A stretch of DNA of 64,000 bases from Kaistia sp. 32K (GCF_016629525.1 NZ_AP024269.1:2480001-2544000), one strand, 5' to 3'; numbered from the stretch's first letter, positions 27,797-39,208 are shown. The notes: a model not told the origin generated them from the sequence alone. A program made the numbers and translations.

Positions 27797-28615
27797 TCAC
27801 GCGTCCGCGTCGTGATGTTCAGCCGCCACGATGCGCGGCACCGTCAGGCGGCGCTTGCCGCGCTGGCGGATGAAGCTCACGACATGCATGACGTTGGCAT
27901 CGTCCTGGTAGCGATCGGCGACCGTCTCGATGCGCTCGGCGAGTTGGCCAGGCCCGAAGAACAGGTCGCGATAGGCGGCGCGCAGGCGCTGGATCTGCGG
28001 CCGGTCGAAACCGCGACGCTTCAGGCCGATGATGTTCAGGCCGCCGAGGCCTTCGGCGCCCTCGCGCACGGCGCCGAACGGGATCACGTCGTGCCAGATC
28101 GGGCAGAGACCGCCGATGATCGCTTGGTCGCCGACGCGCACGAACTGATGCAGCGCGCAGAGGCCGCCGAGGAACACGTTGTTGCCGATCTCGACATGGC
28201 CGCCGAGCGTGGCGCAATTCGCCATGATGACGTCGTTGCCGAGCGAGCAGTCATGCGCGATGTGCACGCCCGTCATCAGGAAGCAGCGATCGCCGATCCT
28301 GGTCTCGCGCCGCTCGCCGACCGAGCCGATGCTGATCGTGACGTTCTCGCGGATGACGCAGTTCTTGCCGATCGTCACCAGCCCCGGCTCGCCCTTGTAG
28401 TGGACGGATTGCGGGTTGCCGCCGATCGAGGCGAAGGGGTGAATGGTCGTCCCCTCGCCCACCGTCGTGCGGGCGGTGATCGACACGTGGTTCTGGACCA
28501 CGACGCCGTCGCCGAGAACCACGTCGCGGCCGATCAGCGAAAATGCACCGACACGGACATCGGCGCCGAGACGGGCGCCGTCCTCGATGACGGCAGTGGG
28601 ATGAATGTTGCTCAT
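27797..28615 (-). CDS. lpxA: Acyl-ACP--UDP-N-acetylglucosamine O-acyltransferase
   Basis: A 272-residue left-handed beta-helix acyltransferase that puts the 3-hydroxyacyl chain on UDP-GlcNAc, the first step of lipid A synthesis. Hexapeptide repeats fill the first 190 residues; the catalytic His lies in MTGVHIAHDCSLGNDVIMAN, and LGGHVEIGNNVFLGGLCALHQF is typical. The C-terminal helical part (FGPGQLAERIETVADRY) completes it. It follows fabZ by ten bases. Confidence 0.96.
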   Translation of the reverse strand: MSNIHPTAVIEDGARLGADVRVGAFSLIGRDVVLGDGVVVQNHVSITARTTVGEGTTIHPFASIGGNPQSVHYKGEPGLVTIGKNCVIRENVTISIGSVGERRETRIGDRCFLMTGVHIAHDCSLGNDVIMANCATLGGHVEIGNNVFLGGLCALHQFVRVGDQAIIGGLCPIWHDVIPFGAVREGAEGLGGLNIIGLKRRGFDRPQIQRLRAAYRDLFFGPGQLAERIETVADRYQDDANVMHVVSFIRQRGKRRLTVPRIVAAEHHDADA

Positions 28616-28625
28616 GAAGCTCCGT

Positions 28626-29093
28626 TCACTGATCGATCAGCATGGCGCTGATCTCAGCCTCTGCGACCTTGGCCCCGGCGACGATGCCTTCGCACTGGAA
28701 TTTCCAGACGGCACCGCGCGAACGCGTCTTGCGGACGTGATATTCGAGCACGTCGCCCGGCACCACCGGCCTGCGGAACTTCGCGCCGTCGATCGTCATC
28801 AGGTAGACGACGCGCGGCGGGCCGTCCTTGGCCGCGTTGGCGATGCAGATCGCACCGGCCGTCTGCGCCATGCCCTCGAGGATCAGAACGCCCGGCATCA
28901 CCGGATGGCCGGGGAAGTGACCCTGAAAATGCGGCTCATTGAAGGAGACGTTCTTCAGTCCCCTGGCGCTCTCGTCGCGGTCGATGTCGACGATGCGATC
29001 GACCATCAGGAACGGATAGCGATGCGGCAACAGCTCCAGGATCTTCTGGATATCAGCCGATCCGAGCTCTTTCGTCTCTTCGGTCACGGTCAT
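28626..29093 (-). CDS. fabZ: 3-hydroxyacyl-ACP dehydratase FabZ
   Basis: This 155-residue hot-dog-fold enzyme dehydrates 3-hydroxyacyl-ACP in fatty acid elongation and competes with LpxA/LpxD for hydroxyacyl-ACP, which explains its place between lpxD and lpxA. The catalytic segment is [19 protein letters not shown], and [18 protein letters not shown] marks the N-terminal part. The frame is open to 29210 inside lpxD, but the ATG at 29093 with GGGGACTGAG before it gives the family start, four bases after the lpxD stop. Confidence 0.96.
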   Translation of the reverse strand: MTVTEETKELGSADIQKILELLPHRYPFLMVDRIVDIDRDESARGLKNVSFNEPHFQGHFPGHPVMPGVLILEGMAQTAGAICIANAAKDGPPRVVYLMTIDGAKFRRPVVPGDVLEYHVRKTRSRGAVWKFQCEGIVAGAKVAEAEISAMLIDQ

Positions 29094-29097
29094 GGGC

Positions 29098-30162
29098 TCA
29101 GTCCCCCTGGGTATCCTTGTGTCCTGTCCTGGCTTCGCGCTGGGCGAGGCGGCGCAAGGCCACCTCCTCGCGGAACCATTCCTTGATGCCTCGCGCCGGG
29201 GTGCCGCCATAGCGGCCGCCGGGAGCGAGGTCGTCCTTGACGCTCGAGGTCGCGGCGACCTGGGCGCCGGAACCGATCGTCACATGGCCGTTGACGCCGA
29301 CCTGGCCGCCGAGCACGACGAAATCGCCGAGCGTGACGCTGCCGGCGAGCGCGACCATCGAGACGATGACGCAGTGCCGGCCGATGACGACGTTGTGTCC
29401 GACCTGAACCTGATTGTCGATCTTGGTGCCCTCGCCGATCACCGTGTCGCGGTTGGCGCCGCGGTCGACCGTCGTGTTGGCGCCGATCTCGACATCGTCC
29501 TGGATGACGACGCGGCCGATCTGCGGCACCTTGGCATGGCCCTTCGGACCCATCAGATAGCCGAAGCCGTCCTGGCCGACGCGCACGCCCGGATGCAGGA
29601 TAACCCTGTTTCCGATCAAGGCGTTGGTGACGGTCGCTCCGGCGGCGATCGAACTGTCCCGACCGATTCGGACGCCGGCGCCGATGACGGCGCCCGGCCC
29701 GATGATGGTGCCGGAGCCAATCTCCGCGCCCGCGCCGACGACGGCGCCGGGCTCGACCGTGACGCCGGCCTCGAGCCGAGCCGTCTCATGCACATGCGCG
29801 CCCGGCGCGATGCCCGCGCCATAGACGAGCGCCGGCCGCAGCGCGGTCGGATAGAGCTTCGTCTGCACCGCGACATAAGCCTCGTAAGGCTTGGCCGCTT
29901 CGAGCGCGGCGACGCCGGCCGGTACGGAGGCAACCTGCTTCGGCGAACAGAAGCACGCCGCCGCGTGGGTGTCGGCGAGCAAGGGCAGATAGCGCGGATT
30001 GTCGATGAAGGTCAGATCGGCGGCGCGCGCCTGATCCAGCGGCGCGACACCGCGGATGATGCGGGATCCATCGATGCCGTTGGCGATCCGCGCCCCGGTC
30101 AGGGCAACGATATCGTCGAGGGTCATCGGCCCTGACGGCGCGAAAAAGACGGGATCAGCCAT
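29098..30162 (-). CDS. lpxD: UDP-3-O-(3-hydroxyacyl)glucosamine N-acyltransferase
   Basis: This 354-residue enzyme adds the second hydroxyacyl chain in lipid A synthesis. It has the N-terminal uridine-binding domain ([22 protein letters not shown]), a hexapeptide beta-helix, and the catalytic His in [12 protein letters not shown]. The C-terminal helix [12 protein letters not shown] is present. The frame is open far upstream, to 30567 within bamA, but the ATG at 30162 gives the normal length and [19 protein letters not shown] start. A hairpin in the 70-base gap after bamA may limit read-through. Confidence 0.95.
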   Translation of the reverse strand: MADPVFFAPSGPMTLDDIVALTGARIANGIDGSRIIRGVAPLDQARAADLTFIDNPRYLPLLADTHAAACFCSPKQVASVPAGVAALEAAKPYEAYVAVQTKLYPTALRPALVYGAGIAPGAHVHETARLEAGVTVEPGAVVGAGAEIGSGTIIGPGAVIGAGVRIGRDSSIAAGATVTNALIGNRVILHPGVRVGQDGFGYLMGPKGHAKVPQIGRVVIQDDVEIGANTTVDRGANRDTVIGEGTKIDNQVQVGHNVVIGRHCVIVSMVALAGSVTLGDFVVLGGQVGVNGHVTIGSGAQVAATSSVKDDLAPGGRYGGTPARGIKEWFREEVALRRLAQREARTGHKDTQGD

Positions 30163-30180
30163 GCCGTGAAGGTCCACAAA

Positions 30181-30212
30181 CAGAAAAGGCCGCCGGCTCA
30201 CCCGGCGGCCTT
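30181..30212 (-). terminator. Hairpin between bamA and lpxD
   Basis: AAGGCCGCCGG and CCGGCGGCCTT form a perfect 11-pair stem with a CTCAC-type loop, 21 bases after the bamA stop; on the minus strand it is followed by TTTTCTGTTTG. It looks like an intrinsic terminator inside the cluster. Confidence 0.65.
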
Positions 30213-30232
30213 GCAACTCTCTATAGAGGCTA

Positions 30233-32590
30233 TCAGAACTGCGTGCCAGCGCTGAAGCGGAACACCTGGGTCTTGTCCCAGTCCGCCTTGGTAAGCGCCT
30301 CGGCGAAGTCCGCGCGGAGCAGACCGAACGGCGAGTTCCAGATGATCGACGCACCGACCGACGAACGGACGAGCGAGCTGTCCTGCACGTTGAGGCCGTT
30401 GAGATCGTCCTGACCCCAGAGCGAACCGGCATCGGCGAAGACAGCGCCGCGCAGGCCAAACTCTTCCGGGAAGGCCGGCAGCGGGAACTGCGCTTCCGCC
30501 GTGACATTCCAGTAGTTCTTGCCGCCGACCGCGTAATCGCTGGCGTTGCCCTGCACGCGACCACCATAACCGAGCGACTGGAAGCCGCGGATCGTCTCGC
30601 CGCCGCGGTAGAAGTTGTCGAGAACCGCGACGTCCTTGCCGCCGAAGCCGGTGACGTTGCCGGCGCCGCCCTTCAGGAAGCCGACGATGTTCGAATCCGG
30701 CCACAGTTCCTTGTAGTAGCGCGCATCGATCGAGCTGCGGACGAACTGGCCGTCGCCGCCGACACCCGCGAAGTCCTGCGAGAAGCGGACGAAGGTGCCG
30801 TCGCGCGGATCGTTGATGTTGTCGATCGTCGAATAGGTCAGCTGGTAACCGACCGACGAGTTGACCCACGTTCCGAGCGGATAGAGCGTCTCGAGCAGGT
30901 TGCTGTTCGGCTCGAAGTCCGCTGCGTACTGGCTGCCATACGACTTCACGTCGCGCTGAACCAGCTTGTAGTTGAACTGGACGTTGAAGTCGTCGGTGAT
31001 GGGCAGGCCCAGGCGGATGGTGCCGCCATAGGTGTCCATGTTGTAGGCGCGGAAGTCGGTTTCCTTCGACTGGTTGTAGAACACGTCGAAGCCGAGCGAC
31101 ATGCGGCGGCCGAGGAAGTACGGCTCGGTGAACGAGACGTTCGCCGTACGATCGTCGACGCCACCGCCGACCGAAACCTTCAGGTACTGGCCGCGGCCGA
31201 GGAAGTTCTTCTCGGTCATCGACACCTGGGCGATGAAGCCGCCGCCCTGATCGGTGGTGTAGCCGCCGCCGATCTGGAACGAACCGGTCGACTGGTCTTC
31301 GACGTTGACGTCGATCACGACCTTGTCGGGCGCGCTGCCCGGCTGGGTCGTCACCGAGACCGTCTTGAAGTAGCCGAGATTCTTCAGGCGACGCTCGGCC
31401 TTGTCGACGATGACGCGGTTGAACGCATCGCCTTCGGACAGGTCGAACTCGCGACGGATGACGTAGTCACGCGTGCGGGTGTTGCCGCGAACGTTGATGC
31501 GCTCGACATAGAGGCGCGGACCTTCGTCGACCAGATAGGTGACGTCGATCGTGCGGTTCTCGTAGTTGCGATCGCCGCGCGGACGAACCTGCGCGAAGGA
31601 ATAGCCCTTGCGCGCGATTGCCGTGCTGAGATCCTCGGTCGTGCGCTCGATCAGGGTCGAGTTGAACACGCGACCCTCGCGGGTGCGGACCAGGCCCTTC
31701 AGATTGGCGGCATCGACCTCGGGGATCGACGAATCGACATTGACGGTGCCGAAGCGGTAGCGCGGACCCTCGTCGACCGTGATGACCAGATCGTAGCGGT
31801 TGGTGGCCTCGTTGAAGTTGGCCTCGGCCGAGACGATGCGGAAATCGGCGAAGCCGTTGCGCATGTAGAGGCGACGGATCAGCTCCTGGTCCGCCTCGAA
31901 GCGCGACTCGTCGAACAGGTCGCGCTTGGACAGCCAGCTGGTGATGTTCGTCCGCTTGGTCGTCATCACGTCGCGCAGGCGACCGCTGGAGAAGTGCTTG
32001 TTGCCGACGAAATTGATGCTCGAAATGCCGGTGCGCGAGCCTTCGTCGATCTTGAAGGTGACGTCGATGCGGCCGTTGTCGCGCGGCGTCGTCGTGACCG
32101 AGACGCCAGCCTCGGAACGGCCGTTGCGGCGATAGGCTTCCTTGATGCGCTCGACGTCGCCATCAAGCTTTTCCTGCGTCAGCACGCCGCGAGACTTCGT
32201 CTCGATGATCGGCTGCAGCATGTCCTTCTTGAGCTTCTTGTTGCCCTCGAAGCGGACGGTGCCGACGATGTTGTTTTCCTTGACGCTGACGACGAGCGAA
32301 TTGCCCTGCCGCGTGATCTTCACGTCCGAGAACAGCCCGGTCGCGTAGAGCGCCTTGACGGATTCGTTGATCTCGGCGGGGCCGAAGTTCCGGCCCGGCT
32401 GGATCGACAGATAGTTGCGGACGGTCTCGGGATCGACGCGGGTGTTACCCTGGACGACGATGTTACGCACGACGTCGGCATGGGCCGAGCTTGCCCCAAT
32501 GACGGACATCTGCGCGGCGATTACCGGCACGGCCACAGTCATTACCGCGGCACGAGCGGCTCCCCGCGTGAAAGTCTTGATGGAATTCAT
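30233..32590 (-). CDS. bamA: Outer membrane protein assembly factor BamA
   Basis: This 785-residue Omp85 protein inserts beta-barrel proteins in the outer membrane. It has a signal peptide ending near SSAHADVV, five POTRA domains in the first 400 residues (the first beginning [24 protein letters not shown]) and a C-terminal 16-stranded barrel closing with [10 protein letters not shown], whose final Phe is the usual barrel signature. An in-frame TTG at 32599 is possible; I prefer the ATG at 32590. It lies between rseP and lpxD. Confidence 0.96.
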   Translation of the reverse strand: MNSIKTFTRGAARAAVMTVAVPVIAAQMSVIGASSAHADVVRNIVVQGNTRVDPETVRNYLSIQPGRNFGPAEINESVKALYATGLFSDVKITRQGNSLVVSVKENNIVGTVRFEGNKKLKKDMLQPIIETKSRGVLTQEKLDGDVERIKEAYRRNGRSEAGVSVTTTPRDNGRIDVTFKIDEGSRTGISSINFVGNKHFSSGRLRDVMTTKRTNITSWLSKRDLFDESRFEADQELIRRLYMRNGFADFRIVSAEANFNEATNRYDLVITVDEGPRYRFGTVNVDSSIPEVDAANLKGLVRTREGRVFNSTLIERTTEDLSTAIARKGYSFAQVRPRGDRNYENRTIDVTYLVDEGPRLYVERINVRGNTRTRDYVIRREFDLSEGDAFNRVIVDKAERRLKNLGYFKTVSVTTQPGSAPDKVVIDVNVEDQSTGSFQIGGGYTTDQGGGFIAQVSMTEKNFLGRGQYLKVSVGGGVDDRTANVSFTEPYFLGRRMSLGFDVFYNQSKETDFRAYNMDTYGGTIRLGLPITDDFNVQFNYKLVQRDVKSYGSQYAADFEPNSNLLETLYPLGTWVNSSVGYQLTYSTIDNINDPRDGTFVRFSQDFAGVGGDGQFVRSSIDARYYKELWPDSNIVGFLKGGAGNVTGFGGKDVAVLDNFYRGGETIRGFQSLGYGGRVQGNASDYAVGGKNYWNVTAEAQFPLPAFPEEFGLRGAVFADAGSLWGQDDLNGLNVQDSSLVRSSVGASIIWNSPFGLLRADFAEALTKADWDKTQVFRFSAGTQF

Positions 32591-32763
32591 TGGGTTCAAA
32601 CGCCCTGTTCTATTCTGACTTCCCAGTCCGAACCCCCCGTACAGGATTCGCTAACCGGACCGATCGACTGCAGCTTTGTGGCATGCGCCTGACCCATTCG
32701 CAAGCCGAGCACCAGTCTGACACAGAGGAATTTAACCGTCCGTTGCCAAGCGGCCACGCTCGG

Positions 32764-33909
32764 TCACAAAGAGCTCAAGTGGATGATATCGTTCCAGGTT
32801 GTGAAGAGCATCAGCATCAGCACGGCCGCCAGGCCGATGCGGAATCCGATGTCCTGGGCCTTGGGGCTAAGCGGCTTACCGCGGACGATCTCGAACAGAT
32901 AGAAAAGCAGGTGCCCGCCATCGAGCATCGGCACCGGGAACAGGTTCAGAAGGCCGATCGAGACCGAGAGAATCGCCGCCAGGTTGATCAGCGCCACGAC
33001 GCCGAGCGTCGCGACCTGCCCCGAGACCTGCGCCACCCGAATCGGTCCGCCCAGCTCTTCCGTCGATTCGCGGCCGGTGAAGATGCCGCCGATATAGTCG
33101 AAGGTGCGGTCGACGATGAACCACGTCTCCTGCGCGCCGAGCCAGACGGCCTGCGGCAGCGAGTAGCGCTCGAGCTTCACATCCGCGGCGGCGGCGCTGC
33201 GCGACAGACCGAGCTGGCCGATCTTGTGGACGTTGCCGAAGCGATCGGTGATCTCGCGGCGCTGCGGCGTCGCCTCGAGCGTGACCTCGCCGCCGTCGCG
33301 CTCGACGACGATGGTGAGCTTCTCGTCGGCGCTGGCGCTGACGATGCGCTGCAGGTCGTTGAAGGAGGAGATCGGCGAGCCGTCGATCGACAGCACGAGG
33401 TCGCCCACCTTGAAGCCGGCCGTCTCGGCCGCGCCGCCGGAGACGACCTGGTCGACGCGCGCCGAAGTGGTCTCGCGCCCGTAGATGGTGAAGATGCCGG
33501 CGAAGATGACGATCGCGAGGATGAAATTGGCGATCGGGCCGGCAGCGACGATCGCCGCGCGCTGCCAAACATTCTTGGCGAAGAAGGTGTCCTTGCGGTC
33601 CTCGTCCGACATACCGGCGATGGCCTCGCGGCTCGGCGTGCTCGCCGCATCCTCATCGCCGAGGAACTTCACATAGCCGCCGAGCGGGATGGCGGAGATC
33701 TTCCAGCGCGTGCCGCGGCGATCGTTGAAGCCGATCAGTTCCGGGCCGAAGCCGATGGAAAACGCCTTGACGCGCACACCGCACCAGCGGGCGACGAGGA
33801 AGTGGCCGAGCTCGTGAAAGAACACGACGATCGTCAGGACGAACAGGAACGGGATCAGGTAGCCGAGCGTGCTCGATCCGAAATGTCCCAGGGGAGCCAG
33901 AAAGTCCAT
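32764..33909 (-). CDS. rseP: RIP metalloprotease RseP (site-2 protease)
   Basis: A 381-residue intramembrane zinc protease. The active site HELGH is at residues 32-36 in the first span, and the third ligand motif is NLFPVPMLDGGHLLFY near residue 325. A PDZ domain around residues 130-210 (VSGGAAETAGFKVGDLVLSIDG) selects substrates. Members cleave anti-sigma factors and remnant signal peptides; in Caulobacter the homologue is MmpA. It sits between dxr and bamA, the usual order. Confidence 0.95.
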   Translation of the reverse strand: MDFLAPLGHFGSSTLGYLIPFLFVLTIVVFFHELGHFLVARWCGVRVKAFSIGFGPELIGFNDRRGTRWKISAIPLGGYVKFLGDEDAASTPSREAIAGMSDEDRKDTFFAKNVWQRAAIVAAGPIANFILAIVIFAGIFTIYGRETTSARVDQVVSGGAAETAGFKVGDLVLSIDGSPISSFNDLQRIVSASADEKLTIVVERDGGEVTLEATPQRREITDRFGNVHKIGQLGLSRSAAAADVKLERYSLPQAVWLGAQETWFIVDRTFDYIGGIFTGRESTEELGGPIRVAQVSGQVATLGVVALINLAAILSVSIGLLNLFPVPMLDGGHLLFYLFEIVRGKPLSPKAQDIGFRIGLAAVLMLMLFTTWNDIIHLSSL

Positions 33910-33943
33910 TCCTCAAACCCTCTCCGATTCCGCGGCGTCGCCA

Positions 33944-35173
33944 TCAACTGGCGCGTCTGCCCCGGAATTCAATCAGTTCGCCGGCGAGCCGCCGGCCTTC
34001 GGCGTCCAGCGCCAGGACGGTGTCGACCGTCGCGAATTCGGTTCCGCCGACGGTTGCCACCGCCCGCTCGAGCACAGCCTCGACGGTCGCCGCGATCTCG
34101 AGAAACTCGATCGCGCCCGCCAGAAACGCCTCGACGGCGATCTCGTTGGCCGCATTCACTATATTGGTGGCCCAGTCCCCACTTTCGAGCGCATGACGCG
34201 CGATCGACAGTGCTGGAAAACGCTCCAAATCCGGCTTTTCGAAGGTTAGCGTACCAACGGTTGCGAGATCGAGGCGCGGCGTTGCGATCGCGACACGCTT
34301 CGGCCAGCTCAGGCAGTGCGAAATCGGGATGCGCATGTCGGCGGCGCCGAGCTGGGCGACGGTCGAGCCGTCGGCATAGGTGACGAAGCCGTGCACGACC
34401 GATTGCGGGTGCACCAGCACGTCGAGCCGGGCCGATTCGATGCCGAAGAGGTGATGCGCCTCGATCAGTTCGAGGCCCTTGTTCATCAGTGTCGCCGAAT
34501 CGATCGAGATCTTCGGCCCCATCGACCAGCGGGGATGCTTGAGCGCCTGCGCCGGGGTGGCGCGCCGCATTTCCTCCAGCGTCGCAGTCCGGAACGGACC
34601 GCCCGACGCGGTGACGGTGATCCGCTCGATCGCGCCGACATTCGCCGCCTCGAGCGACTGGAAAATGGCGTTGTGCTCGGAATCGGCCGGCAGGATGCGG
34701 ACATTGGCCGCGGCGGCGCGGCGGTTGAACAGCGCGCCGGCACAGACCAGGCATTCCTTGTTGGCGAGCACGATGTCGGCGCCCGCCTCGATCGCCGCGA
34801 GCGTCGGCTCCAGCCCCGCCGCGCCGACGATCGCCGCGACGACCAGATCGACCGGCCGCGAGGCCGCCTCGATGATCGCCGCCGGGCCTGCCGCGACGTC
34901 GATTCCGGTGCCGGCGAGACGTTCGCGCAGCGCCTCATAGCGCTCGGGGTCGCCGATCACGGCGAGCCTGGCGCCAAGCCGGACCGCCATCTCGGCCAGC
35001 TCGTCGACCCGGCTCTGCGCCGTCACGACCTCGACGGCGAACGCATCGCCATGCTGCTGGATGACGTCGGCCGTGCTGCGACCGACCGATCCTGTGGCGC
35101 CGAAGACGGAGATCGTGCGCCGGGCCTTGTCCGCGCGCGCCCAACCGGCCGCGATGGCGGGGCTTCTCACCAT
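33944..35173 (-). CDS. dxr: 1-deoxy-D-xylulose-5-phosphate reductoisomerase
   Basis: This 409-residue NADPH-dependent enzyme makes 2-C-methyl-D-erythritol 4-phosphate, the committed step of the MEP isoprenoid pathway. The cofactor motif is SVFGATGSVGRSTADV near residue 22; metal and substrate residues lie in LPADSEHNAIFQ and in HPRWSMGPKISIDSATLMNKG. The start overlaps the cdsA stop by seven bases. Its product feeds the UppS reaction encoded two genes upstream. Confidence 0.96.
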   Translation of the reverse strand: MVRSPAIAAGWARADKARRTISVFGATGSVGRSTADVIQQHGDAFAVEVVTAQSRVDELAEMAVRLGARLAVIGDPERYEALRERLAGTGIDVAAGPAAIIEAASRPVDLVVAAIVGAAGLEPTLAAIEAGADIVLANKECLVCAGALFNRRAAAANVRILPADSEHNAIFQSLEAANVGAIERITVTASGGPFRTATLEEMRRATPAQALKHPRWSMGPKISIDSATLMNKGLELIEAHHLFGIESARLDVLVHPQSVVHGFVTYADGSTVAQLGAADMRIPISHCLSWPKRVAIATPRLDLATVGTLTFEKPDLERFPALSIARHALESGDWATNIVNAANEIAVEAFLAGAIEFLEIAATVEAVLERAVATVGGTEFATVDTVLALDAEGRRLAGELIEFRGRRAS

Positions 35174-36030
35174 GACAGCATCCCCTGCCCGACCTGCTGC
35201 TCGCCGAGATTGAGCCAGCCGATCAGCGCCGCGCCGGCGGCTGCGAAGATCAACCCGTCAACGCGATCCATCATGCCGCCATGTCCTGGAATGATCCGGC
35301 TGGAGTCCTTGCGATCGAAATGGCGCTTGATGGCGGATTCGAAAAGGTCACCCGCCTGCGACGCGATCGACAGCAGCGCCAGGCAGACGATCAGCATGGG
35401 GCCGATCCGCAGGCTGAAGGCCCAGGCGACGATCGCCGCGCACGCGACGCCGCCGACGAGGCCGCCGATCGATCCCGACCAGGTCTTCTTCGGCGAGACG
35501 CGCGGCCAGAGCTTGGCGCCGCCGATGGTACGGCCGGCGAAATAGGCGAAACTATCCGTGGCCCAGACCAGAACCAGCAGGACGGTGACCGAGGCCAGGC
35601 CATAGGCCGGGTCCGCGCGCAGGGCGCAGAGGGAAATGCCGAGCACGCCGGCATAGGCGACGCCGCCGGCGAGCCAGGCCGAACGCGACAGCAGCGCCAC
35701 GCCGACGAGGCCGGCGATGAGCACCGCGAGACCGACGCCGAGCCCCTGCAGGCCGGCAATGAGCGAGGCGAGCGCGACGAAGGCGGTGCCGATCGAGACA
35801 TCAGCCGTCGACGGCAGGAGATTGGGCGAGCGGCCGATGATGTTGGCCCATTCGGCGAAGACGATCGCGGCGACGAGGGCAACGAGCAGGAAGGCGGGCC
35901 ATCCGCCCCACCAGGTTGCGACGAGCGCGACCGGAATGAGAACGGCGGCAGACAGCAGCCGCAGCCGGAATTCGCTCCGCCCCGCCTGGCCGCCCTGCGC
36001 GGGCGAACCCGCGGGATGATGGGATTTCAA
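35167..36030 (-). CDS. cdsA: Phosphatidate cytidylyltransferase
   Basis: This 287-residue polytopic membrane enzyme makes CDP-diacylglycerol from CTP and phosphatidic acid for phospholipid synthesis. The signature near the C-terminus is recognisable: [16 protein letters not shown], then [31 protein letters not shown]. Translation seems to start at a TTG (36028-36030) with GGAGGAG just before it, overlapping the uppS stop codon. Confidence 0.95.
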   Translation of the reverse strand: MKSHHPAGSPAQGGQAGRSEFRLRLLSAAVLIPVALVATWWGGWPAFLLVALVAAIVFAEWANIIGRSPNLLPSTADVSIGTAFVALASLIAGLQGLGVGLAVLIAGLVGVALLSRSAWLAGGVAYAGVLGISLCALRADPAYGLASVTVLLVLVWATDSFAYFAGRTIGGAKLWPRVSPKKTWSGSIGGLVGGVACAAIVAWAFSLRIGPMLIVCLALLSIASQAGDLFESAIKRHFDRKDSSRIIPGHGGMMDRVDGLIFAAAGAALIGWLNLGEQQVGQGMLSW

Positions 36031-36812
36031 CCGCTCCTCCGGGCGGCAATCCCGCCAAAACGCCGCGCGCGGCGCGTATATTCCTCGACCGCCTGAATAT
36101 AGGCAGCCCGATCGAAATCGGGCCAGAAGGCCGGCATGAAGACGAGTTCGGCATAGGCCGCCTGCCAGAGCAGGAAATTGGACAGGCGCATCTCGCCGCT
36201 GGTGCGGATGACCAGATCCGGATCGGGCATGCCGGCGGTGTCGAGATAGGACGTGATCGTCGTCTCACAGATCGCGTCCGGCGCCAGATGTCCGGCGGCG
36301 ACCGCCTCGGCCATCCGCCGCGTCGCGCGCACGATCTCGTCGCGCGAGCCGTAGTTGAAGGCGATGACGAGGCGGAGGCCCGTGTTGTCGCGCGTCAGCG
36401 CCTCGGCCTTGTCCAGCAGCGAGCGAATGTCGGCGGCGAGCTTGACGCGGTCGCCGATGACGGTGACGCGCACGCCATTGCGGTGCAGCTCGGCCAGGTC
36501 GCGCTGGATGAACAGGCGCAGCAGCCCGAACAGGAACTGCACCTCGAGCGGCGGCCGCGACCAGTTCTCGGAGGAGAAGCTGAACAGGGTCAGGTAGCCG
36601 ACCCCGAGCTCGCGCGAGGTCTCGACGGCGGTGCGAACCGCTTCCATGCCGCGCCGGTGGCCTTCGGTGCGCGACAGGCCGCGCCCGACCGCCCAGCGTC
36701 CGTTGCCATCCATGATGATGGCAACATGACGCGGCACGCTCAGCGGCGCCTCGGCGACGCCTGAGGGTTTCGCCAGGAGCTCGGCACCCGAATCGTCGGC
36801 ATTCGAGTTCAT
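36027..36812 (-). CDS. uppS: Isoprenyl transferase (undecaprenyl/decaprenyl diphosphate synthase)
   Basis: This 261-residue cis-prenyltransferase makes the C55-type lipid carrier of peptidoglycan and O-antigen units. The catalytic motif is [17 protein letters not shown] near residue 35, and [12 protein letters not shown] and the C-terminal [28 protein letters not shown] are conserved. The frame is open to 36884, but that would overlap frr; the ATG at 36812 lies 16 bases after the frr stop with GGCGGGGAT before it. Confidence 0.95.
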   Translation of the reverse strand: MNSNADDSGAELLAKPSGVAEAPLSVPRHVAIIMDGNGRWAVGRGLSRTEGHRRGMEAVRTAVETSRELGVGYLTLFSFSSENWSRPPLEVQFLFGLLRLFIQRDLAELHRNGVRVTVIGDRVKLAADIRSLLDKAEALTRDNTGLRLVIAFNYGSRDEIVRATRRMAEAVAAGHLAPDAICETTITSYLDTAGMPDPDLVIRTSGEMRLSNFLLWQAAYAELVFMPAFWPDFDRAAYIQAVEEYTRRARRFGGIAARRSG

Positions 36813-36828
36813 GGCTATCCCCGCCCGA

Positions 36829-37374
36829 TCAGATCTGAATGATCTCCGCTTCCTTCGCCGCGAGAATCGCGTCGATCTCGGCAATGGTGTCGTCGGTGAG
36901 CTTCTGGACCTTCTCGGAGAGCTTGCGGCTCTCGTCCTCGCTCATGCCGTCCTTCTCGCTCTTCTTCAGGCCGTCAATGCCGTCGCGGCGGACATGGCGA
37001 ACCGAGACACGAGCCGCCTCGGCATACTTGTGCGCGACCTTGACGAATTCCTGGCGGCGCTCGGCGTTGAGCTCCGGGATCGGAATGCGGAACACCTGGC
37101 CCTCGACCACCGGGTTGAGCCCGAGGCTCGACTCGCGGATCGCCTTCTCGACGGCGCCGGCCGTGGCGCGGTCCCAGACCTGCACCATGATCAGGCGCGG
37201 CTCCGGCACGCTGATCGTCGCCAGCTGCGTGATCGGCATGTGCGAGCCATAGGCGTTGACGACGATCGGGTCGAGCATGCTGGAGGAAGCACGCCCGGTA
37301 CGAAGTCCGGCAAGCTCGGTCCTCAGGACGGAGACGGCGCCGTCCATGCGGCGCTTCAAGTCGTCGAAGTTCAT
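36829..37374 (-). CDS. frr: Ribosome recycling factor
   Basis: This 181-residue protein splits post-termination ribosomes with EF-G. It starts [30 protein letters not shown] and contains [16 protein letters not shown], then the arm helix with [16 protein letters not shown]. The frame continues upstream to 37584, but the ATG at 37374, with GAGGATGCC before it, gives the family length. It is 46 bases after pyrH. Confidence 0.96.
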   Translation of the reverse strand: MNFDDLKRRMDGAVSVLRTELAGLRTGRASSSMLDPIVVNAYGSHMPITQLATISVPEPRLIMVQVWDRATAGAVEKAIRESSLGLNPVVEGQVFRIPIPELNAERRQEFVKVAHKYAEAARVSVRHVRRDGIDGLKKSEKDGMSEDESRKLSEKVQKLTDDTIAEIDAILAAKEAEIIQI

Positions 37375-37420
37375 GGCATCCTCATATCTTGGCGCGCCGG
37401 CGACAATGCGGCAGCGGACA

Positions 37421-38143
37421 TCAATCGTCGGCGACAATCGTCGCGCGGCCCTGGCCACGCAGGATGTCGACGAATGCGTTGGGTTCCTGGATCGAAAATA
37501 CGACGAGCGGAATGCCGTTGTCACGAGCGAGCGCGACGGCGGCCGTATCCATGACCTGCAACCCGCGCGAGAGCACGTCCGCATGGGTCATGCGCTCGAA
37601 GCGGACGGCGTTCGGGTCCTTGCGCGGATCGGCCGAATAGATGCCGTCGACATTGGTGCCCTTGAAGAGCGCCTCGCAGCCCATCTCGGCAGCGCGGAGC
37701 GCCGCGCCCGAATCCGTCGTGAAGAAGGGATTGCCGGTGCCGCCGGCGAACAGAACGACCTTCGAGCGCTTCAGCGCGCGCTCGGCGCGCTGCTGGCTGA
37801 AGGTCTCGCAGATCGTCGGCATCGGCACCGCCGAGAACACGCGCGACGAGACGCCGCGACGCTCGAGCGCCTCATGCATGCCAATGGCGTTCATCACGGT
37901 CGCCAGCATGCCCATGTGATCGCCGGCGACGCGGTTGCCGCCCGCCTTCGCGATGGTCATGCCGCGAAAGATATTTCCACCGCCGACGACGAGGCCGACT
38001 TCGACGCCAAGCTCGACGGCCTGTCCGACTTCGCCGGCGATCCGGTCGATGACTTTCTCATCGATGCCGAAAGGCTGATCACCCAGAAGCGCTTCGCCGG
38101 AAACCTTGAGGAGCACACGTCGAAAACGGACCGGTTCCGCCAT
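37421..38143 (-). CDS. pyrH: UMP kinase
   Basis: This 240-residue amino-acid-kinase-fold enzyme phosphorylates UMP to UDP. Conserved parts are [14 protein letters not shown] at residues 9-22, [10 protein letters not shown] near residue 55 and [23 protein letters not shown] in the middle. It follows tsf, as in most Proteobacteria, and has GAGGAAGCTAGT before the ATG. Confidence 0.97.
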   Translation of the reverse strand: MAEPVRFRRVLLKVSGEALLGDQPFGIDEKVIDRIAGEVGQAVELGVEVGLVVGGGNIFRGMTIAKAGGNRVAGDHMGMLATVMNAIGMHEALERRGVSSRVFSAVPMPTICETFSQQRAERALKRSKVVLFAGGTGNPFFTTDSGAALRAAEMGCEALFKGTNVDGIYSADPRKDPNAVRFERMTHADVLSRGLQVMDTAAVALARDNGIPLVVFSIQEPNAFVDILRGQGRATIVADD

Positions 38144-38249
38144 ACTAGCTTCCTCTTCACTCTATGAAATGCGCCTCCGGATACACGAAGGGCGCCGGAT
38201 TGTCATCCAGCGCCCTGTTGTTTTTCACGGTGGAACCGGTGTTCCCCGG

Positions 38250-39176
38250 TTATTTCGTGCCGGCTGCGGCAGCGACTTCGGCCGCGAAATCGGACTCTTC
38301 CTTCTCGACGCCCTCACCGAGGCGGAACGAGACGAAGGTCTTCAGCTCGATCGGCGCGCCGACATCCGCCTCGGCGGCCTTGAGGGCCTTCTCGACGGTC
38401 AGATCGGGGTTGATCACGAAGGCCTGCGAGAGAAGCACGACTTCCTCGTAGAACTTGCGGACGCGGCCCTCGACCATCTTCTCGATGATCGCTTCCGGCT
38501 TGCCGGATTCGCGCGCCTGCTCGGCGTAGACGGAGCGCTCACGCGCCACCACGTCGGCGTCGAGCTCATCGCTGCGGACGGCGAGCGGGTTGGTGGCGGC
38601 GATGTGCATCGCGATCTGGCGGCCGAGAGCCAGCAGCTTGTCCGCGTCGCCGGTCGACTCGAGGCCGACCAGAACGCCGATCTTGCCGAGGCCCGGCGCG
38701 ACGGCCGAGTGCACGTAGCTGGCGACGACGCCGTTCGCGACTTCGACCGAAGCGGCGCGACGCAGGTTCATGTGCTCGCCGATCGTGGCGACGGCGGTGG
38801 TGATCGCCTGCTCGACGTTCTTGTCCGAGCCGTCGAAGGACGCGCCGGCGACGGCTGCGACCGAACCATCGGTCGAAAGCGCCGCCTCGGCGACCTTCTG
38901 GACCAGGTTCTGGAATTCGGCGTTGCGCGCGACGAAGTCGGTCTCGGAGTTGACCTCGACCGCGACGGCCTTGTTGCCCGACGACGCGACGCCGACGAGG
39001 CCCTCAGCCGCGACGCGGCCGGCCTTCTTGGCGGCCTTGGCCAGGCCCTTGGTGCGCAGCCAGTCGATCGCGGCCTCGATGTCGCCGTTGTTCTCCTGCA
39101 GCGCGGCCTTGCAATCCATCATGCCTGCGCCGGTCTTCTCGCGCAGGTCCTTCACCATCGAAGCGGAAATGGTCAT
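38250..39176 (-). CDS. tsf: Translation elongation factor Ts
   Basis: This 308-residue guanine-nucleotide exchange factor reloads EF-Tu. The N-terminal UBA-like domain [19 protein letters not shown] is followed by the core with [24 protein letters not shown], including the TDFV motif that contacts EF-Tu. The start has CGAGGCAGACG before it. It lies between rpsB and pyrH. Confidence 0.97.
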   Translation of the reverse strand: MTISASMVKDLREKTGAGMMDCKAALQENNGDIEAAIDWLRTKGLAKAAKKAGRVAAEGLVGVASSGNKAVAVEVNSETDFVARNAEFQNLVQKVAEAALSTDGSVAAVAGASFDGSDKNVEQAITTAVATIGEHMNLRRAASVEVANGVVASYVHSAVAPGLGKIGVLVGLESTGDADKLLALGRQIAMHIAATNPLAVRSDELDADVVARERSVYAEQARESGKPEAIIEKMVEGRVRKFYEEVVLLSQAFVINPDLTVEKALKAAEADVGAPIELKTFVSFRLGEGVEKEESDFAAEVAAAAGTK

Positions 39177-39208
39177 CGTCTGCCTCGTTTCATGTTGCTC
39201 TAACGAAC

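Noticed and set aside
38190..38225. GGGCGC...GCGCCC hairpin between tsf and pyrH as a terminator
   Set aside because: The T run is on the plus strand, where no gene reads into it; on the minus strand the tail is poor, so I did not list it.
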